From the NCBI RefSeq assembly GCF_027587375.1, contig NZ_JAMXIC010000003.1, positions 259,686 through 323,685 of the forward strand: 64,000 bases of DNA, given 5' to 3'. Origin of the DNA: Arthrobacter sp. B2a2-09 (GTDB lineage: Bacteria; Actinomycetota; Actinomycetes; Actinomycetales; Micrococcaceae). The translations under genes were made by a program, and so were the position numbers. A model generated the notes under the pieces. The model was given only the letters and a program-made list of their open reading frames with translations. It ran no database searches and was not told where the DNA came from. Below, piece after piece: positions 52,623 to 59,651 of the stretch (the stretch's first letter is position 1; each line of letters begins with the position of its first letter).

Positions 52623-53225
52623 ATGTTTACCGCTCTTCTCGATAGCTGCGTGCTTTGGCCTAGCCTCCAGCGGGATTTCCTCCTGTCCCTGGCCTTCGAA
52701 GGCGCGTACCGCTTCATCTTCAGCGAAGCGATTCTAGAAGAAGTCGAAATCAACGAAGAGCTCAAACTTGTAGAGCGCGGAGACAGCGAGGAAACCGCCC
52801 GAGAGAAGGCGCGCCACCTCGCTGATCAAATGCGTGCAAGTTTCGGTGACGCCCTGGTATTCGGATGGGAGGGACTGGAAGGCACGTACGGTCTCCCGGA
52901 CCCCGACGACGAACACGTCCTCGCTGCCGCAGTCCTCGGGGGCGCCGGCAGCATCGTGACCGACAATGTCAAGGACTTTCCTTTGGATAAGATCCCCAAC
53001 GGGATCCAGATCATCAGCGCAAAGGACTTCGCGTACGAAACGGTAGCCATGCGTCCGGATTTAGGGCTGGCTGCGGTGGTGGCAATCTCCCAAAGGATGG
53101 GCCGGAACCATCCCCGCCAATCTCCCGAGAACATACTGAACAGCTTGGACAGTATCTACGGCATGGACTCCGCCACTGGCCTTATCCGGACCCTGCTGGA
53201 ACCTGGGACTGGAAACCAGAGATAG
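52623..53225 (+). CDS. PIN-domain toxin
   Basis: 200-aa ribonuclease-type PIN fold. Acidic active-site residues: D in LLDSCVLWP (about residue 7), E in FSEAILEEVEINEEL, D cluster in GLPDPDDEHVLAAAVLGG (around 91-102), and D in IVTDNVKDFP (around 114). Longer than VapC (about 130 aa) because of a C-terminal extension (AMRPDLGLAAVVAISQRMG onward), typical of the HTH-paired PIN group. Expected to cleave RNA when freed from the antitoxin. Confidence 0.87.
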   Translation: MFTALLDSCVLWPSLQRDFLLSLAFEGAYRFIFSEAILEEVEINEELKLVERGDSEETAREKARHLADQMRASFGDALVFGWEGLEGTYGLPDPDDEHVLAAAVLGGAGSIVTDNVKDFPLDKIPNGIQIISAKDFAYETVAMRPDLGLAAVVAISQRMGRNHPRQSPENILNSLDSIYGMDSATGLIRTLLEPGTGNQR

Positions 53226-53226
53226 C

Positions 53227-53349
53227 TCAAAAGTTCGACGGCGCTGCCCCGGTGCGTTCCATGGACCTGCTCATCATCATGTTCAGGAGCACGTTCCTGG
53301 ACCAGCCATATTCGACGGCCGTCGACGCGTACCGGGCCTGTTCGTGCAG
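53227..53349 (-). pseudogene. DUF1016 (YhcG) N-terminal domain remnant
   Basis: About 40 codons read YASTAVEYGWSRNVLLNMMMSRSMERTGAAPSNF, matching the WSRNVL...R.G.A..NF signature of the DUF1016 N-terminal domain, then stop. Both ends of the normal ~350-aa nuclease-like protein are missing. Confidence 0.65.
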
Positions 53350-53527
53350 AGCTGACACCTTTGTCCAGCAACACCAATCGGAGCCTTCGGATTCCTGTGG
53401 CATCCCGATCATTGCAGTTACGGTGGCGCCATGAGGGACGGGATGCTGCTGATGAGGTGCGGGGCGCCAGTGTTCCCGTGCCGTGCCGGTCTATAAGGTG
53501 GGTACCGACTGACGGAAGGGTGGCGCC

Positions 53528-53710
53528 GTGCGGAAACTGATCTACGGCATGAACCTGTCCTGGACGGCTACATCGCCGCGGCCGGCGACGACATCGGCTG
53601 GAGCGGGCCGAGCGATGAACTGTTCCAGTGGTGGCTCGACCAGGAGCGGGCGAGCGGCCTGTCGTGGCGCGCGTTCCCAAAACGTGTGGTTTCCGTGGAG
53701 TGGGTTCAGA
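53528..53710 (+). pseudogene. dihydrofolate reductase-like (RibD C-terminal family) remnant
   Basis: GTG start, VRKLIYGMNLS, then a one-base deletion near 53560 moves the reading frame to LDGYIAAAGDDIGWSGPSDELFQWWLDQERA. A jump to WRAFPKRVVS suggests a further internal deletion. These are the opening segments of the dihydrofolate reductase-like family. The rest is absent and the frame runs into the tRNA gene. Confidence 0.75.
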
Positions 53711-53769
53711 ACTGGCCAGAAGAAACGCCCTCCAACCCAACGTTTCCGCAGGTCAGAGGGCCTTCACTG

Positions 53770-53842
53770 TGGAGCTAAGGAGATTCGAACTCCTGACCTC
53801 TTCGATGCGAACGAAGCGCTCTACCAACTGAGCTATAGCCCC
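53770..53842 (-). tRNA. tRNA-Ala (CGC anticodon)
   Basis: 73 nt, no encoded CCA. Acceptor stem GGGGCTA/TAGCTCC (one G-T pair) with discriminator A; D arm GCTCAGTTGGTAGAGC; anticodon stem CTTCG/CGAAG around loop TTCGCAT, anticodon CGC; T arm with GTTCGAATC. Gene remnants and a toxin-antitoxin pair lie on its 3' side, as expected for an integration hot spot. Confidence 0.95.
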
Positions 53843-53873
53843 TAGTCAAACGTGCGTTGCCAGTGCCCCTAGG

Positions 53874-54674
53874 CTACAAACTATCTTCCCGCTTTGCCAA
53901 CCACGACTCGAACGTGTCGGTCCCGGTCCGCTGGCTTGGGACCAAATTCAGTCCGTTTCGAAGATATTTGCCCATCTCTCCCGGCAACGGCACCTCCACG
54001 ATCCGCCCGGCATGTCCCGTAGCTTTTCGCCAGATCCCAGCGAGTTCACGCATGGTCCGGATGTCCGGTCCGCCAATGGTTCGTGTCCGGTGTCGCTCTG
54101 CGGAAGGCTCCCCCAGTGCTTCGGCAAGCAGCTCAGACGCCACGTCTGACGGCGATATCGTTTGAAACCGCGCGCCCTTGAAGACCGGGATGAGGCGAAC
54201 TTTCGCCCCGGCCTGGAAAACCGCCGTCACGAGGCTGTGGAACTGGGTGGCCCGTACAACAACCGTCTCAAGCGCTGAAAGTGCGTAAACCCGTTCCTTG
54301 TCCGCCTTGGACACATAAAAGGCCGCGTTGCTCCGGTCGCAGTTGATGATCGAGAGGAGAACCGCCTTGCGGACGCCGGCACCGGCGGCCGCGGCGAGCA
54401 GGCGCGCGCCGCCGTCGGCGAAATTCTTGCGGGCCTTCCCGAACTGCCCTTCCAAGCAATCAATGACGACGTCGGCCCCCTGCAGGGCTTCCGCCAGCCC
54501 AGCGCTTGTGGTGACGTCAGCCCGAAAGTAGCGGGCGCCGTCGTGATGGACTGGTGAGGTGCCCGACGGCGGGCGGCGACTCAGCACTATTACGTCGAGT
54601 CCGGCGTCGAGCGCCAAACGGACGACTTCACGGCCCACCTGTCCCGTGCCACCTGCCACGCACACGGTAGTCAA
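53874..54674 (-). CDS. NmrA-like NAD(P)-binding protein
   Basis: 266-aa atypical SDR: VCVAGGTGQVGREVVRLALDAGLDVIVLSRR cofactor site, ADVVIDCLEG, and FHSLVTAVF-type segment QFHSLVTAVFQAG. No Tyr-x3-Lys catalytic pair (AAFYVSKADKERVY is in the right region and may serve). Probably a redox sensor or quinone/nitrogen-response-like protein. Ends 31 bp from the tRNA gene. Confidence 0.8.
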   Translation of the reverse strand: MTTVCVAGGTGQVGREVVRLALDAGLDVIVLSRRPPSGTSPVHHDGARYFRADVTTSAGLAEALQGADVVIDCLEGQFGKARKNFADGGARLLAAAAGAGVRKAVLLSIINCDRSNAAFYVSKADKERVYALSALETVVVRATQFHSLVTAVFQAGAKVRLIPVFKGARFQTISPSDVASELLAEALGEPSAERHRTRTIGGPDIRTMRELAGIWRKATGHAGRIVEVPLPGEMGKYLRNGLNLVPSQRTGTDTFESWLAKREDSL

Positions 54675-54680
54675 GGGAGG

Positions 54681-55613
54681 TTATGCCCGGCGGCGCTGCA
54701 AAACGTCGTCGAGGTTGCTGAGGGCGCTCTGAGGCTTGCCGTGCTGCGCCTGGACTGCCACGCCCGCTGACGGCGCACTGGCCGGCTTCAGCGTCGGCTT
54801 GCCGAGGGGCTTGGGAGCCTCAGGCAAGTCGAGGGGTTCGGGTGCCGGTCGAGGCGCCTTGGCGGCATCAACGTATGTTGGTTTGGGAACGTCCACCGGC
54901 TGCCATTCAGAATCCTTGGATTCCGCTGTAAACCGGACCGTGTTGTCGCCGGCGGCGACAGCAACGTTGAGGGCAGCCTGGCGAAGTTCGACGGCGGTCA
55001 GGCGCGTTGCTTCACGGGCTTGGGCTTCCGCGTCGAAAATCTTGGTGGCCGGGCGGTCCGATGCTGGAGAACTTTCGCGGGGACTCTCAACCGTGGGACC
55101 CATTGCGTTGCGGAAGGCCCTGTTCATCTTCGCCCTGCGGTCCCTGATAGCCAGTCGGCGAAGCAGGAAAACAGTCCCAACCACGCCGACTATGGATACC
55201 AGCGGCAACCAGGCCGAAACGAGGCCAAGAATGCGCAGCACACCGGAAACGGCTGCCGTAAGCAGCAGGAGAAGACCGGCGAGAGCAAGGGCGCAGCGCC
55301 CGTATCTGACTTTGAAGACCACTGCATCCGATGCAGCATCACGCCGTTCGCCGGCGCCGGCCGATACCTTGGGCAATGCGGTTGCGGTGCTCTGCATGGT
55401 TTCCATTGCTTTCTCCTGCCGAGGGGTGATTGACAGAACCACCCCGGCTTGCAGTTCATGAGCGTCTTCGTCAATAACATCTACTGGGATGTCACCGGCC
55501 AACTGGACGTGCTGGCGGCGGTTCCGCAGTATGTATGGCGCAACCCAAAAAATCCACAGCGCGACAGCAATGACCAATATCACCGAGCTGCTGAGAGGGA
55601 AGTCCACAATCAA
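54681..55613 (-). CDS. SepX/GlpR-like actinobacterial membrane protein (cell division associated)
   Basis: 310 aa. An N-terminal transmembrane helix followed by WVAPYILRNRRQH, a pair of hydrophobic segments (around 107-155), then a long disordered Pro/Ala-rich cytoplasmic tail ending DDVLQRRRA. The first segment and the rimJ-galU neighbourhood match the locus Rv0993-Rv0996 of mycobacteria, where the homologue is the GlpR/SepX divisome protein. The gephyrin-like glp (moeA1) gene usually present in that locus is not here. Confidence 0.72.
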   Translation of the reverse strand: MIVDFPLSSSVILVIAVALWIFWVAPYILRNRRQHVQLAGDIPVDVIDEDAHELQAGVVLSITPRQEKAMETMQSTATALPKVSAGAGERRDAASDAVVFKVRYGRCALALAGLLLLLTAAVSGVLRILGLVSAWLPLVSIVGVVGTVFLLRRLAIRDRRAKMNRAFRNAMGPTVESPRESSPASDRPATKIFDAEAQAREATRLTAVELRQAALNVAVAAGDNTVRFTAESKDSEWQPVDVPKPTYVDAAKAPRPAPEPLDLPEAPKPLGKPTLKPASAPSAGVAVQAQHGKPQSALSNLDDVLQRRRA

Positions 55614-55714
55614 AACCGTAGAAGCAAATACGCAGAGGCCACCGCATTGCCCGCGGTGTGTCGTCGGAGAGTCGGCAAATCAATGGATTTACGACCCCCA
55701 TTCACCCAAACGGA

Positions 55715-56335
55715 CTAGTTGGCTTCGCGTCTAAGCCACGCAGCCAGCAAGCCCCCCGGGACCTCCTCCGAGGTCAACGCAAAACTTCGATGGTCAGCCC
55801 ATTCTCCGTTGATGTGAAGGAAACGCTCACGGCGCCCTTCGTCGCGGAATCCCAGCTTCTCCACAACACGTAGGCTCGGCCCGTTCTCGGGCCTGATGTT
55901 GATCTCCATCCGGTGCAAGCCAAGGGCTTCGAAGCAATGGTCGGTCGCCATGGCAACCGCAGTGGGAGCTATTCCGCGACCGGCTCGGGCCTGGTCAACC
56001 CAGTAGCCAAGCGTGGCCGTCATCGCCGATCCCCACATAATCGAGGAGACCGTCAGCTGCCCTACGATCCTAGGCTCGCTGAACCCAGGAATACGCTCCG
56101 TGATCACGAACGGAAGGGCACTCGCTTGCCGAGCCTGGGTGTTCAGGGAAGCCACCATCTGCCGGTAGTTCGGCAGGCGGCCCCCAGGGGCCGGGTTGGA
56201 GGCTTCCCAAGGCGCCAGCCAATCACTGTTGCGTGAGCGGACCTCGGTCCATTCCTTCTTGTCCCGGTATTGAATGGGACGCAAGATGAGGTCGCCACAT
56301 TCGAGCGTCACCGGCCAGATGGCCGCCCTCCACAC
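55715..56335 (-). CDS. rimJ: GNAT acetyltransferase, RimJ-like
   Basis: 206 aa. GNAT motifs: LILRPIQYRDKKEWTEVRSRNSDWLAPWE, acetyl-CoA loop GYWVDQARAGRGIAPTAVAMA (Q/R-x2-G-x-G/A type), and GLHRMEINIRPENGPSLRVVEKLGFRDEG. Acts on N termini of proteins such as ribosomal S5, by family analogy. Starts 6 bp after galU, so the two are co-transcribed. Confidence 0.87.
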   Translation of the reverse strand: MWRAAIWPVTLECGDLILRPIQYRDKKEWTEVRSRNSDWLAPWEASNPAPGGRLPNYRQMVASLNTQARQASALPFVITERIPGFSEPRIVGQLTVSSIMWGSAMTATLGYWVDQARAGRGIAPTAVAMATDHCFEALGLHRMEINIRPENGPSLRVVEKLGFRDEGRRERFLHINGEWADHRSFALTSEEVPGGLLAAWLRREAN

Positions 56336-56341
56336 AAGGAG

Positions 56342-57247
56342 CTACTTGCTGAGGCCAGCGGCAAAGCCCGGCAGCCATGCACGCAGGCCGGGCCCGAGGT
56401 CTTCACTGTCGCACGCAAGCTGGACGCAGGCTTTGAGGTAGCTGAGCTTGTCCCCGGTGTCGTACCGACGGCCGCGGAAGACGACTCCGTAGACGCCGCT
56501 GCCTTCACCCTCCCCGGCAGCTAGTACCTGAAGCGCATCCGTCAGTTGGATCTCTCCCCCACGGCCCGGTTCGGTTTTCTCGAGAACGTCGAAAACCGAG
56601 GGGTGAAGGACGTAGCGGCCAATCACGGCCAAGTTGGACGGAGCTTCATCGACAGCGGGCTTTTCCACAAGTTGCTTGATGCGGACGTAGCCGTCTTCGC
56701 CGATGTCCTCGATGTCCGCACAGCCGTAGGCGCTGATCTGGGAGGGCTCGACTTCGATGAGGGCTACAACGGATCCACCCGTTTTGTGCTGGACCTCAAT
56801 CATGTCGCTGAGGAGCGTATCCCGGGCGTCGATGAGGTCGTCACCGAGAAGAACGGCGAATGGTTCGTACCCGACATGCTGCTTTGCACGCAACACTGCG
56901 TGTCCCAGCCCCTTGGGGTCACCCTGGCGGACGTAGTGAATGTCGCCGAGGTTGCTGGTGGCCTGCACCGAGTCCAGCTTGGTGATGTCTCCCTTGGCCT
57001 CCAGGGTCGCTTCCAAAGCAGGTACCCGGTCGAAGTGGTCTTCCAACGCACGCTTGTTGCGGCCTGTGATCATGAGAACGTCATTGAGTCCCACGCTCAC
57101 GGCTTCTTCGACAACATATTGGATGGCCGGCTTGTCGACTACCGGGAGCATCTCTTTGGGCATGGCTTTCGTTGCAGGCAGAAACCTGGTGCCAAGTCCG
57201 GCAACAGGGATAACGGCCTTGCGGACGGTGCAGTTTTTGGAAGTCAC
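56342..57247 (-). CDS. galU: UTP-glucose-1-phosphate uridylyltransferase
   Basis: 301-aa nucleotidyltransferase making UDP-glucose for cell wall and glycolipids. Signatures: KAVIPVAGLGTRFLPATKAMPKEMLPVVDKP (nucleotide-binding), LLGDDLID (metal Asp), VEKPAVDEAPSNLAVIGRYVL, GGEIQLTDAL, RGRRYDTGDKLSYLKA. Divergent from the folate cyclo-ligase gene with 118 bp between. Confidence 0.97.
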   Translation of the reverse strand: MTSKNCTVRKAVIPVAGLGTRFLPATKAMPKEMLPVVDKPAIQYVVEEAVSVGLNDVLMITGRNKRALEDHFDRVPALEATLEAKGDITKLDSVQATSNLGDIHYVRQGDPKGLGHAVLRAKQHVGYEPFAVLLGDDLIDARDTLLSDMIEVQHKTGGSVVALIEVEPSQISAYGCADIEDIGEDGYVRIKQLVEKPAVDEAPSNLAVIGRYVLHPSVFDVLEKTEPGRGGEIQLTDALQVLAAGEGEGSGVYGVVFRGRRYDTGDKLSYLKACVQLACDSEDLGPGLRAWLPGFAAGLSK

Positions 57248-57365
57248 CGGACTAATCTAACGGAAGGAACTGGACAATGGGCAAAAAGGAACGTGCTGGG
57301 CTCGGGAGAACCCGCCGGTCCCTCCCCATCCTCAGAGCCGCAGAGCAGCGGGAATTGGAGCAAAA

Positions 57366-57971
57366 GTGACTTTGAAAGACGATATCCGCCGGGACAACCG
57401 CAACCGCCGGCTCGCCTTGACCGGGCAACAGCGCGCCGACGCCGGATCGGGGATTGCCCGCCGTGGCCTCTCATGGGCGGATGCCGTTGCACACGGGAAA
57501 CCGGCGACTTTTGCGGCATATGTCGGAGTAGCTGCCGAACCGCCGACAATGCCGTTGCTTGCTGCGCTCCATGCCGCCGGGCACAAGGTCCTTCTTCCCG
57601 TCTGTGAACCGGAACGGCGTCTGAGCTGGGTCTATTGGACACCGGAGACGGCTTTTGTTCGCTCGAGGTATGCCCCGATTGACGAGCCTGTGGGCGAACG
57701 ATTCGACAGTGACGTCATCAAGTATGCGACTGGAATCTTCCTCCCGGCCACCGCCGTCGATGAAGGTGGAAACCGCATCGGCCAAGGCGGCGGTTACTAC
57801 GACCGGCTCCTCGACAAGCTCGACGCCGACGGGCAGCGTCCGCCGACTGTGGCCGTCGTATATGACCACGAAGTGCTGCCGGCGGGGACGATCCCGGCCG
57901 AACCGTTCGATAAGCCCGTGGCGGAGGCACTTACCCCACACCGGGTCGTCCGGCTAGTTCCGGCTGGCTAA
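57366..57971 (+). CDS. 5-formyltetrahydrofolate cyclo-ligase
   Basis: 201 aa. Converts 5-formyl-THF to 5,10-methenyl-THF with ATP. N-terminal KDDIRRDNRNRRLAL, and the family hallmark GNRIGQGGGYYDRLL (around 138-152), followed by VAVVYDHEVLPAGTIPAEPFDKPVAEALTPHRVVRL. GTG 57366 has TTGGAGCAAAA in front. Confidence 0.95.
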   Translation: MTLKDDIRRDNRNRRLALTGQQRADAGSGIARRGLSWADAVAHGKPATFAAYVGVAAEPPTMPLLAALHAAGHKVLLPVCEPERRLSWVYWTPETAFVRSRYAPIDEPVGERFDSDVIKYATGIFLPATAVDEGGNRIGQGGGYYDRLLDKLDADGQRPPTVAVVYDHEVLPAGTIPAEPFDKPVAEALTPHRVVRLVPAG

Positions 57972-58125
57972 CCGGGCTGCCGGCCTGTCTTCTCCGCCAC
58001 ATTCTGTGGTAACGACCCCGACGCCGGATGATAGAATTGGCACTCAGGCCCTGGGACTGCTAATGGACGGAACAATCCTCGTTGGCAGCACAGGACCTGT
58101 AGCTCGTCCCGGAGGAGGATCACCA

Positions 58126-58389
58126 GTGCCCACATATGCCTATGCCTGCAAAGACTGCGGACATGCCTTTGACATCGTTCAGGCTTTCACCGACAGCTCC
58201 CTGTCCGACTGCCCTGAATGCCAAGGATCGTTGCGCAAGAAGTTCAACAGCGTGGGCGTCGTCTTCAAGGGATCGGGCTTCTACCGCACCGACTCCCGGG
58301 ACTCCAAGGGAAGCACCGTTTCGGCCGCTCCCGCCGCACCAGCTGCGACCCCGGCTCCAGCGTCGGTTCCGGCGGCTGCCGCGAGCTGA
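58126..58389 (+). CDS. FmdB-family zinc ribbon protein
   Basis: 87 aa. PTYAYACKDCGHAFDIVQAFTDSSLSDCPECQG carries the two CxxC pairs of the FmdB/putative regulatory zinc ribbon, then KKFNSVGVVFKGSGFYRTDSR. The Ala/Pro-rich tail is usual. GTG 58126 follows GGAGGAGGATCACCA. It is often next to folate cyclo-ligase in actinobacteria. Confidence 0.93.
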   Translation: MPTYAYACKDCGHAFDIVQAFTDSSLSDCPECQGSLRKKFNSVGVVFKGSGFYRTDSRDSKGSTVSAAPAAPAATPAPASVPAAAAS

Positions 58390-58394
58390 TTGCG

Positions 58395-58467
58395 GTTTTC
58401 CAGCCGCCGCAGTTTTCCAGCCGTTCAGCGTTTTTCCACATAGCTCAACGTTTCCACATAGCTCAAC
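58395..58467. repeat. two short tandem duplications
   Basis: GTTTTCCAGCCG at 58395-58406 and 58412-58423 (17-bp period), then TTTCCACATAGCTCAAC at 58433-58449 and 58451-58467 (18-bp period). Intergenic between the FmdB and SAF genes. Confidence 0.8.
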
Positions 58468-58509
58468 AAGGCCCTGTTACGGGCCTGCGTGCCCGGTTAG
58501 CGTGGCAGC

Positions 58510-59412
58510 ATGCCAGCAACCCCGGACCCGTCCCAAGGCCCAAATTCAACCGGACCTTCGTCGATTCCACGCAATAGACTGCCCGCGCCGATTTCCACTC
58601 CCCGCACCCGCGGACTTCAGGCTCTTCCCTTCAGGGCTGGCGGGCACTTGGGCGCTCCCACGGGACAATCCAAGCACCGCAGCTTCGGTAGCTGGCTAAA
58701 CCGCAACCGCCGCCTCGTGGTGGCACTCCTGCTATGCGTGGCCGTCGGGATCGCCGTCCATCAATTGACCCCCGCTTCGGAGCAGCGAGCCACGGTCCTG
58801 GCCGCCGCGCGGGATCTTCCGGCCGGGTCCAGTTTGACGGATTCCGACCTCAAACCCCTGGAGGTCCTTCCTGGCGGAGTTCCGGCCGGAGCACTTACCT
58901 CCAGCACTGGATACAAAGGGAAACAGCTTGCCTCGCCGCTGCAGAAAGGGCAGATCCCCACAGACGCCCAACTCCTGGGACCGGGCCTGCTGACCGGCAC
59001 CGCACCCGCGACAGCGGCCGTTCCACTACGCATGGCCGATCCCGCTTCAATTCAGCTCATCTCGCCGGGCCAGTTGGTCAACGTTGTGCTCACTGCAGCA
59101 GATGGACTTGAAGGGCCCGGCAAGAAATCCGAACTCTTGGCAGCCGCAGTCCCGGTTTTGTGGACGTCCGCGCAAGGAGGCAAGGCCAGCCAATGGTTGG
59201 GCACGAACGAGGCGGACGGCCTCGTGGTTGTCGCTGCCAATCCGCAACAGGCCGGAATCCTGGCAGGAGCTTCCACACGCGGGAAACTATTCTTTGTCCT
59301 CGTCAATCCCTCTGACAACCGGCAACTCGAGACCCCCGCCGGACAATCTCGGCAATCATGGAACGTTCAGCCCCAGTGCGGGGGCCTTTGCTCCTTCAGC
59401 CAGGCGTCGTGA
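58510..59412 (+). CDS. SAF-domain protein (CpaB/RcpC-like)
   Basis: 300 aa. A Pro/Ser/Arg-rich cytoplasmic tail of about 60 residues, one transmembrane helix (RRLVVALLLCVAVGIAVHQL), then the SAF domain ATVLAAARDLPAGSSLTDSDLKPLEVLPGGVPAG and the RcpC-like extension (PASIQLISPGQLVNVVLTAA). CpaB-type proteins take part in Flp pilus assembly; no pilus genes are next to it. Its 3' end overlaps the convergent small gene by 46 bp. Confidence 0.82.
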   Translation: MPATPDPSQGPNSTGPSSIPRNRLPAPISTPRTRGLQALPFRAGGHLGAPTGQSKHRSFGSWLNRNRRLVVALLLCVAVGIAVHQLTPASEQRATVLAAARDLPAGSSLTDSDLKPLEVLPGGVPAGALTSSTGYKGKQLASPLQKGQIPTDAQLLGPGLLTGTAPATAAVPLRMADPASIQLISPGQLVNVVLTAADGLEGPGKKSELLAAAVPVLWTSAQGGKASQWLGTNEADGLVVVAANPQQAGILAGASTRGKLFFVLVNPSDNRQLETPAGQSRQSWNVQPQCGGLCSFSQAS

Positions 59413-59612
59413 TCGTAGCCGGGCTCATCGCCCCAACGGCGTGGATCATCTTCGGAGGCTGTCTTAGGCAGAATGCCTTCGCCTGCCGGCTTCCGTTCCG
59501 GTGTCGGCTTCACTTCTGTTTTCTCCTGCTTGTCCAACCCGGTGTCAGCTTCACCTGCATCGGCACTGGTGTCCGCAGGGTGCTTGGATTGAGTGCTTTT
59601 GCTTTCCGCCAT
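59367..59612 (-). CDS. small acidic conserved hypothetical protein
   Basis: 81 aa, highly charged, likely disordered. The C terminus DDPRRWGDEPGYDHDAWLKEQRPPHWG fits a short actinobacterial family known only by the DDPR-WGD...PPHW pattern. Overlaps the SAF gene convergently. Function unknown. Confidence 0.72.
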   Translation of the reverse strand: MAESKSTQSKHPADTSADAGEADTGLDKQEKTEVKPTPERKPAGEGILPKTASEDDPRRWGDEPGYDHDAWLKEQRPPHWG

Positions 59613-59651
59613 TGCGCTTCCTTTGGGGACAGCCGGTCCCGAGCCAGTGTC

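Noticed and set aside
53528..53845. 105-codon frame ending GAKEIRTPDLFDANEALYQLSYSP
   Set aside because: The ending is the well-known spurious translation of a tRNA gene; the real content is a pseudogene followed by tRNA-Ala.
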